A stretch of 64,000 nt of DNA from Cricetomys ansorgei (GCA_026225945.1 JAMJFZ010001262.1:1054001-1118000), one strand, 5' to 3'. Shown: positions 12,006 to 59,339, counted from the stretch's first letter. Notes: generated by a model from the sequence alone, not told the origin. Program-made: numbers and translations.

Positions 12006-12529
12006 AAACTTGTAATTTACCAACATTTCAAAGCTGCATCAAGATCAGCACTTAGAGGGAAATGTATACTCTATACATAAAGTCGAAAAAGCTTAAAAAT
12101 CAATATGCTAACCTTCCATCTTAGGGAATTATATAAAGCCTAAGTTAAGTTCTCTTTGTGTGTCTCAGGGTCTATGTATGTTTCTTGTGATTTTTCCTTT
12201 GGCTCTTTTTTTTTTCCTCCTGATTGTTTGTTTTGTTCCATTCATTTTTTCTTATTTTATTATTGTTATAATTTTTTAGATGTCTGTTTGTATTCTCATG
12301 AAAGAGAAAAAAAAGGTGTGGATTTGGCTGAATGGGCAAGATGGGGATGAATTGGTGGAGGGAAACTGTAATCAGAATATACTGTATGAAAAAAATCTAT
12401 TTTCAATAAAAAAGACTGTAAAAACAACAACTTAAAAAATTAAAGCATTTATCAGGAAAATAGAGAAAAGCAATAAAATAAAATTTCTGTTGTGTAAAAT
12501 ATAAAATGCATTGCTAATTATTTTTCTTT

Positions 12530-12965
12530 ATGAGATACTGAAGATGAACCCAGGGCCTTGCTCAAACTAGGCAAGACCCTACTTCTCAGCTATATATCCA
12601 GCTTAAGAACTACTTTTTAAAGATTACATTTACTGTTCTGGGGAGATGCCTCAGTAAAGGACCCAGGTTCAATTCCACACTCACATTGCAGCTCACAAGT
12701 CTCTAACTCCAGTTCCAAGGGATTCCATGCCCTTTTCTGGCATGCCCTCCATGCCCTCCTTGGGTACCAGACATGTAAGTGATGTACAATCACACATAAT
12801 CACAAAAATTACATTTATTTATTACATAACTCATACTAGGTCAGAGATAAGCTACCACATGGATACCAGGGATTGAACTCAGATCCTCAGGCTGGCAGAA
12901 GGCATCTACAGTCATCAGGTTTGCATACCAAGCTCCTTCATTCTCTGAGCCATCTCACCTTTTCT
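12530..12965. mobile_element. B4 fragment, B2(+) and B3(-)
   Basis: B4-like fragment at about 12530-12605; B2 plus at about 12638-12815, beginning GTTCTGGGGAGATGCCTCAG; B3 minus at 12840-12965, ending CTGAGCCATCTCACC, right against the tail of the Rps20 pseudogene. Confidence 0.6.
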
Positions 12966-12971
12966 TTTAAC

Positions 12972-13317
12972 AATAGGTTAACTCAATTTATTAAAATAGC
13001 TGATTTAGGCATCTGCAATAATGACTTTAATCAATCTTTACTTCTGGCTAACACCAATGGAAGTAATCTGCCAAACAATCTTAGAAGGACCGTGTAAGTC
13101 AGTGAATTGCTTGTGGATTCTCATCTAGAAACAATCCATGCCTTTAACCCTTCTCAGGTATCTTTGCAGGCACGCCAACTGGTCCTTTCCCTTTCTTTCT
13201 ATTTGAGTCTCTGATGCAATCAGCACACAGCTTCTCCAGAGACTTCACATTTGAATTCAGTGAATCTCTACTTCTGGATCCTTTCAGGTGTTTTTGAAGT
13301 CCACCTTTAAAGGCTGT
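12972..13317 (-). pseudogene. Rps20-ps: Rps20 processed pseudogene, internally deleted
   Basis: On the minus strand an intronless, decayed copy of ribosomal protein S20 (uS10) mRNA is visible. The start ATG has become ACA (13317-13315), followed by A-F-K. NVKSLEKLCADCIRD matches the S20 NVKSLEKVCADLIRG block. After a missing segment, MRIHKQFTDLHGPSKIVWQI and TSIGV match the C-terminal half in another frame. The end reads I-A-D-A-stop (TAA at 13007-13005), then an AATAAA at 12992-12987 and an A-rich tail remnant. Deletions and frame changes rule out function. Confidence 0.88.
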
Positions 13318-13392
13318 GCCACTACCTGAAAATTTTGATCCTGCAAACAGCGGCAAATCAGAACGGAACATAGCACCCACAACTTGGTCTCA

Positions 13393-13530
13393 AAAAGCTT
13401 ATTTTGTTAAGATGGGTTCTCATGTAGCCTAGTGTGGCTTTGAACTGGGGATGCTCTTAAACTCCTGATCTTCCTGACTTCACCTCCCAAGTTCTGATGT
13501 TATAGGAGTGGACTAGTAAGTGTGGCTTGA
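13393..13530 (-). mobile_element. B1 SINE, old
   Basis: Plus strand TTAAGATGGGTTCTCATGTA followed by CACCTCCCAAGTTCTGATG: a diverged B1 on the minus strand. Confidence 0.6.
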
Positions 13531-13756
13531 TGTGTTAGTTTCCTTTCCTGTTACTGAGACAAAACACTCAGACAAAAGCGACTTAAGGGAGAAATGGTTC
13601 ATTTGGCCCACTGTTCCAGATTAAATTTCTTTATTGTGGGGAAGTCAGGGTGGCAGGAACTTGAATCAGCTAGTCACTTTATATCTACGGTCAAGAGCAG
13701 AGAACAATGAATTCATGAATACTTGCTAGTCCTCTGTTGTCTGTCTTCATTATTTT

Positions 13757-13761
13757 TAAGG

Positions 13762-13799
<38 letters not shown>

Positions 13800-13968
13800 C
13801 TACATAGGTATGCTCACATTAATACAGATGCCCTTAGAGGCCAGAAGAGGGCATTAGATCCCTTAGAGCTGGTGTTACTGGCAGTAGTGAGCTGCTGACA
13901 TGGGAGCTGGGAATTGAACCCTGGTCCTCTACAAGAACAATAGATAATCTCTTCAGCACCCCTTCCCT
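13757..13968 (-). mobile_element. B2 SINE with a (GT)n tract
   Basis: A (GT)n run at 13764-13797 precedes GGCCAGAAGAGGGCATTAGA and GGGAATTGAACCCTGGTCCT, the complement of a B2 body. Confidence 0.75.
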
Positions 13969-14695
13969 TTAATATTTTTAAGCTTTCTTCATTTGTATAC
14001 ATTCCAGGATTCTAAGCACAGGGAATGCTATGCCCATAGTGGGCAGGTTCTGCCACATTAATTAATATTTCTCAGCAGTTTTTCTCCCAGGTGATTCTAC
14101 ATCGTGTCAAAGTTACAATTAAAACACACTTGAGAACTATATTCTTAACGTATTTTCTCATTCAAAAGTAATCTCCAGTCTTTTAATGACCCATTTAATG
14201 AATCCCATTTATACCACCAGGCTTCCCTTTCTGGCTTGCCAGTAGGCCTTTAAACTACCTGTCACCAGTTGGTATATGCCAAGGATGTTGTATAGTCATT
14301 TCAGGAGTTCCCTGAGGTGAGGTGTACCTAGAGATATGAATACAGTGCTTTTTTCCTGAGTTTCATTATGAAGCCCAGTCTAAACTGCAACTCACTATGG
14401 AAATCACGTTAGCCTTGAATTTATGATGATCCTCTTGCCTCTACCTTTCTAGTGCACAGTGCTTTCCACAAATGAGGAATAAAGTAAATGCTTATGATAC
14501 ATTAATGATATAATAATTTTTTTAAAGAAGAAGCTAAATAGACATATCAATGAGCTGAGCTATATTTAAAGAAACTTAATTTCCAGTTTTTCACTGTTGG
14601 AGTTGTCTACATCATGACTTCCTATTGATTGTTGTGTAGGAGCTGTAAGAAGTCAAGATGCTCAGGAAGGAAGCACTTACTGCTTTTTGAGAGGT

Positions 14696-14908
14696 TTTTA
14701 TTTTATTATTTTAAATGTATGGGTGTTTTGCCTGCATGTATGTATGTGCACCATGTATGTACTTGGTCAGAAGTCAGAAGAAGGTATCAGATCTCTTGGG
14801 ATTGAAGTTATAGACCATTGTGAACTGCCATGTGGGTACTAGGAATTGAACTCTGGTCCTCTGGAAGAACAGCCACTGCTCTAACTCCTGAGTCATCTCT
14901 CCAGCCCC
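14696..14908 (-). mobile_element. B2 SINE
   Basis: Plus strand from TTTATTTTATTATTTTAAAT through GTTTTGCCTGCATGTATG to GAGTCATCTCTCCAGCCCC: a near full-length B2. Confidence 0.9.
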
Positions 14909-15485
14909 AAATATCATACATTTTCATTTATGACTAGACAACTCTACAGAAACTTAAAGAGTCCCTGCCAAGAAAGCAGTGGCTACCAGGTGCGAGTGAT
15001 GTTGAGTGATGTTCTGGGATGTGATTTTAAATCTATAGTAATACTGTTTATAATGGTTGTATAACTCCAAATTACTAAAAATACTTAAGTTTTATACTTC
15101 AAGTCAGGGAGTTGCGGGGTACACGAATAGTATCTGTAATTAACAAAACACATAGAAGAAAACCTCAGTCTATCTTCAATCAATTTACTATCAGGTCTAG
15201 CCTGAGTTGTTTGCTTTCTTAACCATCCACACAATTTTATTTCACCTTCTGTCCTTGTTTTCATCCCTCTAAACCTCAATTTATATTCCACAAATCTGGA
15301 ATCTGAAATCTAAACAAGTTGTGCTGCGGGTTAATGTATTATTTAAAGAACAGAGAGAACTGCAGGATGCTACTTAAGGATGTCCCGCTTAAGGAAAACT
15401 CGAAGCCTCCTAAAATATCTCAGAGCCAGTTAACAACCATGTTTGTTTGTTATGTGTTCTGAGAGCAAATTTATTTAATCCCATC

Positions 15486-15815
15486 TGTAGTTGTACACCT
15501 ACGGGGTGGCTCAGCACAGAAGACAAGGAGGCATTTTCATAGGTGTAAACTCTGCCAGACCTCAGCAGAGGGAACCACCGTCCTGGCCAGCACTGTACTC
15601 CATCAACAGTGGAGCCCTGAGCATCTGAGCTCAGGTGTATTTATTCTTTCAGAACTCCTCAGGTATTCTAGAAATAGCACATGCAGATCATTAGCAATTA
15701 AACAGCTGCCACAGATATCCAACACCTGCAAACAATACAAAACGCCCTAGACAGTCCCTCACCTAACAGCACATAAACAATTATTATACTTAACTAAAAA
15801 TAAACTCCTACAACA
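15486..15815 (-). mobile_element. Solo LTR, family A copy 4
   Basis: 330 bp of the same LTR family; the plus-strand ends are TGTAGTTGTACACC and CCTACAACA. Flanks are CCCATC (15480-15485) and CCCAAC (15816-15821), 5 of 6 identical. No coding remnant. Confidence 0.78.
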
Positions 15816-15867
15816 CCCAACCACCATAAAGTTTAATAATTCATTAAACATTTCAAAATAACACTTA

Positions 15868-16170
15868 GGACTGGAGAAGGCTCAACGGGTAAAGCACTTG
15901 CTGTGCAGGTACTAGGGCCCATGTTTGGATGCCCAGAATCCGAGAAAAGGCAGACACAGTAATATACTTCTGTATCTGTGTTTCTAAGGGGGGGGGTGGT
16001 GGTGGAGAAAGGTCAATCCCCTGGAAGCTTGGGCCAGCTAGCTTGCAATACACAGCAACAAAGCAGTAGAAGTACCAATACCCAATGTTGTCTTCTGACT
16101 TCCACACAAGTCATCATTTATAACACAAGCGTGAGCACACCCATCATCATACATAAATGTAATTTTCAGA
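15868..16170 (+). mobile_element. B4-type SINE, diverged
   Basis: Head GGACTGGAGAAGGCTCAACG and GTAAAGCACTTGCTGTGCAG; the body contains a G-rich stretch at 15988-16005. The right end is vague. Confidence 0.5.
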
Positions 16171-16792
16171 AGAGAAAAAGATACATAAATTGGTCAAATT
16201 GGCTGATGTGACCAGGAAAATTAACACATGGCTCAAAGTATTTCCCAGATGAGGACTTTAAGCTGAGTTTCTTGCTTAAATGAGAATTTACACGTAGTAC
16301 TGCATACACTTCCAACAGGAGACTAAGTCTTCTCATTAAGAACTCAGCCTGTGAATTTGAGTACAAACAGGACCACGATACATTCAGTAAGTCTGGATTT
16401 GTAGGAAAAGGGTCTTTAGAAATGAGCCAGCAGAAACGATTAGTTTCTCATTCTTTTGCAGACTTAGCAGTGGTACAGGCCAAGACAAAGAAAGGGTTAA
16501 ATGCAGAGCTGGTTCTCAATTGTGCTTTCACAGCCAGATCTAGGACACATGCCAGGCATTTCTTTACACTCCAAAAAGCACACTGAGACCAGGGAGTAAC
16601 AGTGTGTGTGCGGGGGATAACCTTGAGTTTGGGCGTGGCACCGGTCACTCCAGTGGATACTGTTTAAAATAATCGTCACATCGCACACCTGATCAAGACT
16701 TTTCTGTGTCACCTTTGCCAAGGATGCTTCATTCACCTAGTACCTTGCTTTTCTTTAATCAGGGACAACATTTTTCCTTGCATTCAGTTTTA

Positions 16793-17744
16793 GATATTTA
16801 TTTGATTTATTTACATAATTAGTAGGAAGGAATTCTTAAAAATATTCATTACATTTGCTTCTAGAAATAATAGAAAATAAAATTGGTAGAGTCATGTTAG
16901 ACAACTTCGGAAAGGCATATCCTTCCTTTCAGAGAAAGGTTTTTCCAATGCCCGTGATGGAAATGCTTAAGTAACTGGTGACAAAAGGTTGCTGATAGAA
17001 GGAAGGAGCCCTTTTAGGTTTTCCAGATTTTCTTTTCGGTCACTTTTACTTTTGAGTCCAATGAGAAGAGTTCTGAAAGTAAAAGGCACCTAGAGTAAAA
17101 TTTGACCTCAACCAATAAAAGCTACGTTTGTATCAAGGAAAAGGCTCCCTTGAAAGACGCTGATAATGATAAACGTGAAAGCCACTACAAACTGAGATGT
17201 ATAGAAATGCTTACCTGAATCTGACACACAGCTGCACAGTGGAACTGCGCTGTTTATAAACCTGTGGATGTTCTGTTATCACTGAAACCAACACAAGTGC
17301 TGTGTTAGGTGTAGACTCTCTGTAATCAAGATTTGTTTGCTGCATCTGCTCTTAAAACGATCCACCATGTATTCCATTCAAATTTATAAAAATTCCTGGT
17401 GTCTGTACTTCAGGTGAGCAGCAAAACCTAAAACTGCTACTTTAAACCGAAGTCCTTCTTTATTGTTACAAAGGCATAAAGCTGATACTGTACTAGGATT
17501 TAAGCACCTAAAGTATATTCTGACCAACTTGTATCTTCTAAGCTATAATTAGGATCCTCAGGATTTGTATGTGTACAAATATTGCAAATTATTTCTTTAA
17601 GCTGATAAAAACTTTAAAAAATACGAATATTCCGCTAACTACAAAAGTTTCAAAATCCAAATATGAGCCAGCACTTAAAAACAAATGTACAGGAGGTCAG
17701 CCAGCAGGTACTCATCTATTTCTCCTCTCTGAACAATGCAATAC
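16793..17744 (-). other. PUS7: Probable PUS7 3' UTR
   Basis: This is about 950 bases directly downstream of the PUS7 stop, with no recognisable SINE or LTR although its surroundings are full of them; that fits a retained 3' UTR. Minus-strand AATAAA signals (TTTATT on plus) occur at 17459-17464 and at 16797-16802 and 16806-16811. Either a short (about 290 nt) or a long (about 950 nt) 3' UTR is possible. I cannot tell which signal is used. Confidence 0.5.
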
Positions 17745-53131
<35,387 letters not shown>

Positions 53132-53419
53132 CTTTAAGGCTCCAGGAAAACATTTAAGAGAACCTTTCACAGAGAAGAAAAGAATAGAGAGTTAACAACA
53201 ATAAAGAAGCTGGGTTTGGCAAACAGAGGCACAGTGAACTTTGTTCCATGAGTCCTTAAAAAAAAAAATCATTCATTGTAATAAGTCTCACTGGTGTGGA
53301 TGGTTAAGAACTCTTGTTGATTTTCTAGAGAAACCAAATTTGCAAGTCTAGCTCCAGGAGATTAGACACTCCCTTTTGGCCTCCTCAGGCAATCAGACAA
53401 CATGGCTAGCCTGGGTGTC

Positions 53420-53798
53420 ATAGTTTGAATAAAATGGCTCCCATGGGCTCACAGGGAGTGCCATTATTTGAAAGGATTAGGTTCTAATTATTAAGATATA
53501 TGGATTTGCTAGAGTAGATGTGGCCTAATTGGAGGAGGTGTATCACTGGGGGTGGACTTTGAGGTTTCAGAAGCTCAAGCCAAGCCCAGTGGCTGACTCT
53601 TTTCCTGCCAATCTAATTGATATAGAACTTCTTTTCCAGAACTATGTCTGCCTACAGGCTACCACACTTCCTGCCATGGCAATAATGGATCACACCTCTG
53701 AAGCTGTAAGCTAGCCCCAACTAAATGTTTTCCTTAATAAGAATTTCTGTGGTTAGGGTGTCTCTTCACTGCAATAGAAACCCTCACTAAGACACTGA
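53420..53798 (+). mobile_element. Rodent interspersed repeat, LTR-like, in PUS7 intron 1
   Basis: The segments GTGTATCACTGGGGGTGGAC, TTTGAGGTTTCAGAAGCTCA and AGCTGTAAGCTAGCCCCAAC, and the end AATAGAAACCCTCACTAAGACA (in two pieces under 20 bases), recur widely in rodent genomes as I remember them. The exact family name is uncertain. No protein is encoded. Confidence 0.5.
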
Positions 53799-53828
53799 GA
53801 TTCCAGAGATCCTCACCCAAAACAGAAA

Positions 53829-54250
53829 GGGAAGGTAGCTTAGTCAGTAAGGTGCTTGCCTAAGAAGCACAAGGATTTGAATTTGATCTCTAGCACTCTT
53901 TAAAAAAAAAAAAAAAAAAAAGTGGGTCCTGGCAAAGTAGAGACAAGATTCTCTGAGATCACTGCTTATTAGCCAATCTAGACAAATCACTGAACTCCAT
54001 ATTTAGTGACAGACCTCTTCTCAAAAAGTAAGGTGCAAAGCCAGAAAGACAGCTTGGAGGCAAGGGTGTGTGAATGCCAGGCCTGACTGGAGTTAGATCT
54101 TCAGGACCAATGTGGTAGGAAGGTTGAACTGACTGCCACAGTGGTCCTCTCTGACCCCAACATGTGCGCGTGCGCATGCACTCACACCCACACCCCCACA
54201 CAATTAAATATAAATATAATTTAAAAATAAAAAAATAATAAGGTGGAGAA
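53829..54250 (+). mobile_element. ID element and B3 in PUS7 intron 1
   Basis: ID plus at 53829-53921, ending in a long A-run (BC1-like head AGGTAGCTTAGTCAGTAAGG). B3 plus at 54035-54240, ending in CA and AT-rich sequence. Confidence 0.75.
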
Positions 54251-55240
54251 AGATGAAATACACCGGAAACTGACCTCTGGCCTGACCTCCCTCTGCATTT
54301 CATCAAAACACACAGACTCAAGACAAAACAAGCCATAAATTCTAAATATACGCGGTTGGCCTTTAATCCTTTTAACTCTCCAACCTTAACTCCTGAGTAC
54401 TGAGATTGCAGATGTGCTCCATTACACCAGCTATTATGTATACCACAATTTTAAAACAAACAGCCAAAAACCCCACTATTTTTTAACTGGACCATCTTTA
54501 ACGTACAGAGCAAAATCTAAGATGTCACATATACTTCCCTGAAGTATACTCCTCCTGAAGAGGAGCTCAGGAGAGGAGCAAACACACGGAAATCAAAATA
54601 AAGACATCTGGACTCTGCGAGCCTGTGCCTTTCTACCTGATCTTACTTGAAACTGAAATAAGGGTGGAACTTTTTCGTATTTTTATCAGAGAGATAGAAA
54701 AGTGAACTTACTAACAAACATACCCATAAAAACCATAAATGAGCTCCAAAATAGTCTAATCTCCTAAATTGTGGCTAATAAAAAACCAGAAAAGGCCAAG
54801 GTAAGATAATAAAAATAAAGGCAATTCTAAGAATTGGCAGATCTTGCTTCATGGTACAGATATGACCATCTAAGCCACTACTGAGGAGTAATTACAATAC
54901 TGGACACCTAGTTGTATCAAAGCAATGATCAGGAGATCCTGATGCCCATTCAAAGGCCACAACTCTCAGCAGAAGGGCAGACTCAACCAGCAAAAGCCAT
55001 GTATGAAACCTGGCTCAGGAACTTGATAGTCACACTGTCCAACTTCTCTTCCAGATGCAGAGGGAACACCGGATCTCCTGTACGACGTGGATCCAGATCC
55101 TAGGTCTCACAATTTAGTAAGTGGGCCACTGACCCTCTTTAATTATGGAAAAGTAAAATATGATGCCTTGGACAAAGTCTTTAACATCTCCGCTCGTTCA
55201 GCTTTGTTCACTGGCATTTACTATGTCCTCAGGGATTAAG
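54251..55240. other. Intronic sequence of PUS7 intron 1, no element recognised
   Basis: About 1 kb of sequence with no SINE or exon that I can support. A 63-codon plus-strand frame at 54912-55103 has no recognisable relation to a known protein. Confidence 0.5.
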
Positions 55241-55247
55241 GACATGA

Positions 55248-55386
55248 CACACAAAACCTTTTTGTTGTATTTTGAGAGAGAGTCTCCCCACATGGCCCTG
55301 GCTGTCCTGGAACTCAGTATGTAGACCAGGCTGGCCACCTGCCTCTGCCTCCCAAGTGCTGGGATTAAAGGTGTGTGCCACCTTTC
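55248..55386 (-). mobile_element. B1 SINE in PUS7 intron 1
   Basis: GTATTTTGAGAGAGAGTCTC, CCTGGCTGTCCTGGAACTCA and CCCAAGTGCTGGGATTAAAG: a B1 on the minus strand with a small internal deletion. Confidence 0.9.
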
Positions 55387-55567
55387 TTTAATGACAGAGC
55401 ATATTTTGTATACTAAGCTAAAAAAATTAGTAAGTCTATCTGAATCATTTACTCTAATATTTATTGAGCACATTCTGTGTAGGTACTGGAGGAAAATGGA
55501 AGACTTCCTGCAATCAAACAAATTACATTCTACTTGAATGTAAAACAAAATTAAAAAACAATCAATT

Positions 55568-55836
55568 TTCAGGGGATGGGTTCAGAAGCAGAACATTTGC
55601 CTAGCATACCCTAGGTTCAGTCCTCGCACTGCAAAAAAAACAAAACACCCATTAACAGCACATGCAAGTCATTTAGAATTAAAGCACAGGGGCTCTGTTG
55701 TTCCAGAGGAGCTGAGTGAGTTTAATTCCCAGCAAGCACATGGTGGCTCACAACCACATACAATGCCCTCTTCTGGCATACTGGTGTACATGTAGATAGA
55801 GCACTCATATAAATAAATAAATAAATAAATAAATAC

Positions 55837-55877
<41 letters not shown>

Positions 55878-55898
55878 CAGATAGATAGATAGATAAAT
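55568..55898 (+). mobile_element. ID element, truncated B2 and (AAAT)n(GATA)n in PUS7 intron 1
   Basis: ID-like at 55568-55640; B2 tail plus at about 55690-55810; then (AAAT)n at 55811-55836 and (GATA)n at about 55838-55896. Confidence 0.75.
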
Positions 55899-56214
55899 AA
55901 TCAAAGCAGAGAAAGGGGTGAGCAGAGAGGTGTGGTCTTGGGTGAAGCCTCTGTAAAGGTTTTTTTTTTTAAAAAGACTTAAAGAAAGCAGAGGTAGAAC
56001 AGAAACTGTAAAGATCCCAGCTAGGGATTAGGTTAACAGACTGGCTGGTCTGTTATTTCTTTCCAGGGTCCAAAATCTCAGTTTCTCAGTTTCTTTAGTG
56101 CCTTGTATTGCCCCACCCTGTGGTGGCCCAACTCTATGAGTTCCAAGCCCACCTGGTCTAGATAGATAGTTCAAGGACAGCCAGGGTACATAATAGAGAA
56201 GATTCTGACCCTTC

Positions 56215-56362
56215 CCCCACAAAAAGAAAGACACATATTCAGAGGGGGACATAGTGGCTGCTGCTTTCCTGTAAGGCCAGCATTCAGAGGGCTGAGGCAA
56301 GAGGACCTCCAGTTCAGGCCAGCCTGGTCTACATAGTAAGTCCTGTTTTGACACAAAACTTT
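56215..56362 (+). mobile_element. B1 SINE in PUS7 intron 1
   Basis: CATTCAGAGGGCTGAGGCAA and GGCCAGCCTGGTCTACATAG. A 15-base inverted repeat follows at 56347-56379 (TTTTGACACAAAACT and its complement). Confidence 0.75.
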
Positions 56363-56929
56363 TGTTTTGTGTCAAAAGAGGTATGTGTTCAATTGAATTT
56401 GCTAAACTAACAGGTTCTGACTGTTGACTATTCACTAATAATTGGATATAATTTCCCTTATTTCTTACTATAGTTAACAGTCTAATTTTTTTTTTTACAG
56501 TTCCTTCAATAATAAAAACATTACCCTGCCTCCACTGGGACATAACATTTCACAGATGACCACAGTTTTTGTTGTTGTTTAAGAGTGGGAACAAACCAAC
56601 ACAACACCTATATTTTAGATTTTTTTTTTTAAAGCAGCGGCCTTGAGAAGGGTAACTAAACTCTCTCTCAACCCTCCTTTCTTGACAGGTAGTAATTAGC
56701 AGCAATAACCATGTGCCCCCCGAGTGAAGGGCGGTGGTAGCCTGCACAGTCTCCCAGCAGAGGCTGGAGAACAGACCCCAGACGCCAGCCTGCTCGAGCA
56801 GCTAGCTGTCCCTGAGGCCTGCCCAGCACATAGGTTTACGGACAGTACCAGCACCAGGGCCAGATCGGTGCAGGTTGGTCGGGAGATTTAGGGGGCTGAA
56901 CTGGGCTGGGGGAAACGTTGGTTTATTTT

Positions 56930-57500
56930 CTAAGAGAGAGATGAGTTTGGGGAGCGCCTGAGACACCGCAAAGCAAGGACGGAGCGGGGAAGGAAGGCTT
57001 CGGCCCACAGCGCCGCGGCCAGAAAGGGGATCTGGACGTGGCGCCACCTAACGACCGGCCGTGATCGGGGAGGAGAGCTGGGATAGGAAGCAGGGATCGG
57101 GAACCGGGGATCCGGAAGCATGGAGCACAGATCCGGGAGAGGGTAAGGTGGAGCAGGCGGCGGAGAAACCGGAGTAGCGGGCTGCGACCACAGACGGCCG
57201 CCCCCGGGCCGCGCGCCTCTCCGGAGGCTCGGGCCACGCCGAGAGGCCACGCACTTACCCGGAGCCTGCGGGCGCGGGCCGAGCGGCGAGGACGCAGGAA
57301 GGCGGCGGCGGCCACCGGAGGAGAAGGCGGCCGGGGCCGATCTGCAGAGGACGCGCGCGCTGAGACCCACACGGTCAGGTATCCAACTAGCCGCCCGGCC
57401 CGCACACGTGCCCGGCTGCGCTGCGTAGACCACGCCCCTGGGCGGAGCCCGCCCGTCAGGTGGACGCTCCGCCCACCGGCGCCGGGGATGCGTCTTCACG
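56930..57500 (-). promoter_or_regulatory. PUS7: CpG island and promoter of PUS7
   Basis: GC-rich, CpG-dense sequence around PUS7 exon 1, in sharp contrast with the AT-rich introns. It has no TATA box near the donor-defined exon, which fits a housekeeping promoter. A CACGTG E-box lies at 57405-57410. An inverted CCAAT box (ATTGG on plus) is at 57598-57602, just upstream. Long open frames here are a by-product of CpG richness. Confidence 0.85.
57259..57420 (-). other. PUS7: PUS7 exon 1, non-coding 5' UTR (upstream edge approximate)
   Basis: The minus strand has an excellent donor, CTCCGG|GTAAGTGC, with the last exon base at 57259, inside a CpG island. The next usable acceptor downstream is the one before coding exon 2 at 53163, which leaves a 4.1-kb intron 1. 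I see no translation start in the right frame here, so the exon is taken as 5' UTR. The transcription start is not determined; 57420 is a guess from the GC-rich span. Confidence 0.7.
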
Positions 57501-58039
57501 TAGGCAAAGACTCCGGACTCTTTTACGACTTCAGAGTCATCCGTATTAGTAGTTAATTGTGCTAGAACGAGACCTTCGTTCACAGTCGTGGCCTCTCATT
57601 GGTTAATAGCACCTATTGAATGGGTTTCCTATCAATAATTCCACGCATGCTCACACATTATGGCACTTCTTGTTGCATCTTGTCACTCAGAGAACAATAA
57701 TGAAACAAGAATCACTTTATTGATCTGCTACAATTTGGTACTCGCAAATGTAACAGGAGCTAAGAATGTCGTTCTCCCCCAATCCGTCTTTGAGACAAGA
57801 GTTTTACTCTGTGACCCACGCTGGCTTGGAACTGAGGGTGTTCTGTTTGTTTACTGGTCTGCTTTTGCCACTTCTTTTGGCGGCTTTCCAGTAGGGTTTC
57901 CTTTAAAAAACAAAAACAAACAAACAAAAACTTTGACACAGGACAAACAGGAATTTACCATTAACTATAAACAGAAATCTTAGCTTGCAAGGTATATTGT
58001 TCCTGCTCTAGTTTCACATTGCCAGACTTAAACTTAGGG

Positions 58040-58226
58040 TACATAAAATACAGATTTGTGGAGTGTCATAAGCCTGTAATCCCAGCACTCAGGTGAAGAG
58101 GCATTAGAACTGGAAGTTTTAGATCATTTGAGGCTATGAAAGGAGTCCCAAGCCAACAGGGGTTAGGCAAGACCCTGTCTCACAAAAACAAAAGCATGTT
58201 ATTTCTAATCTTCATATTTCTCTTAG

Positions 58227-58276
<50 letters not shown>

Positions 58277-58290
58277 TTTGTTTGTTGTAT
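58040..58290 (+). mobile_element. B1 and (GT)n upstream of PUS7
   Basis: B1 plus at about 58050-58190 (CTGTAATCCCAGCACTCAGG), then (GT)n at 58227-58272. Confidence 0.8.
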
Positions 58291-58374
58291 CTGTGTGTAT
58301 GTTGGTCCTCCACCCCCAGGAATAGCTAATCTGTTGGCCACTGGCTCAGCCTCAAGGAGGAGGTAGGGATCCAT

Positions 58375-58898
58375 CCTGGGTTTGGAGGTTTTGAGTGGAA
58401 GCTGAGCGCCTTCTGGAAGCAGACTTCCCAGGAGGCAGTTTCAGAGTGAACAGCTCAGTTTATTGAAGCAAGGGGAGTCACATTTATAGAGTAGAGAGGG
58501 AAGGGTCACTGGTTAAGGCAGAGGTACTAGGGTAGCTCTATTTGCATGTGGGGGGCTCACAACCAGACCCTGGTCATTATATTATCATTGGCTGGGGTCA
58601 AAGTCCTGAGGAAGCTTCCTTTGCATAGGCAGAGGTCTCACAGGGGCTAGAGGAAGAGACCTTATAAGGTCATATAGGAAGCCCGAGGTCCTCCTGCCAC
58701 AGTGGTTAGATAAACATTAATCAGGCCATGTACCTTAGAGAGGCAGGATCTTGTTAGTGACTAGTGATCTAAGGCATGTCAGCTCTAGCTGTTAGAGTAA
58801 GAAAAAGGAGAGCAGCCAAATGCCTACTGCTCGCAGGGTGAGAATTCTGGGGTTCAAAGCATGTTTCAGCCTCCTCTTAGCTCTAGGCTAGCCCCACA
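58375..58898 (-). mobile_element. ERV LTR, family B, near full length
   Basis: Read on the minus strand it begins TGTGGGGCTAGCC, has a TATA-like CTATAAATG at about 58490-58498 and AATAAA at about 58459-58464, and ends near AACCTCCAAACCCAGGA. This arrangement fits a roughly 525-bp LTR. I could not find a clear target duplication, and the left boundary is approximate. A diverged fragment of the same family lies at 8758-8821. Confidence 0.6.
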
Positions 58899-58918
58899 CT
58901 GTGTACATGTTCACACAT

Positions 58919-59256
58919 GTGATTAGTGTTACCTATCAATTTGACAGAGTCTAGAATTATCTGGGAGACAGGCCTCTAGCCACATTTATGCAGAATTATC
59001 CTGATTAAAATGGGAGGATCCACGTACTGTGAATAGCATCATTCCCTGGCTGGGATTCTGGACCAGTAAATGGGAAAGAGAGCCGAGCATCAGCATTCAT
59101 TGCTTTCTGTTTCCAGTTGTGGATGTGATGTGACCAGCTGCTTCAAGGTCTTGTCGCCTTGGCCTCCCTTCCATGGTGGACTGTAGCCTTGAACTGTAAG
59201 TCAGAATAAATCTTTTCTCCCTTACGTTGGTCTTATCACAGGAAAGAAAATAAGAC
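58919..59256 (+). mobile_element. MaLR-type LTR between PUS7 and RINT1
   Basis: Has the MaLR outline: ATCAATTTGACAGAGTCTAGA, GATTCTGGACCAG, then CTTGAACTGTAAGTCAGAAT with a polyadenylation signal AATAAA (59204-59209), and CTTATCACAGGAAAG near the end. More diverged than the copy at 21986. Confidence 0.6.
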
Positions 59257-59339
59257 TACATTCATGGAGACCAGAGGCCTATACTGGGTATTTTTCTCTA
59301 TCACTTTCTACTTTACTTATTTATTGTTATCATTGTGTA

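Noticed and set aside
56028..56543. Minus-strand 171-codon frame
   Set aside because: It runs through a B1 copy and lies in PUS7 intron 1. No family resemblance, no splice support.
56802..57583. Minus-strand frames of up to 217 codons in the PUS7 CpG island
   Set aside because: Arg/Pro/Ala-rich, with no homology that I recognise; stop codons are rare because of GC content. Exon 1 has a strong donor inside the frame and no need of coding.
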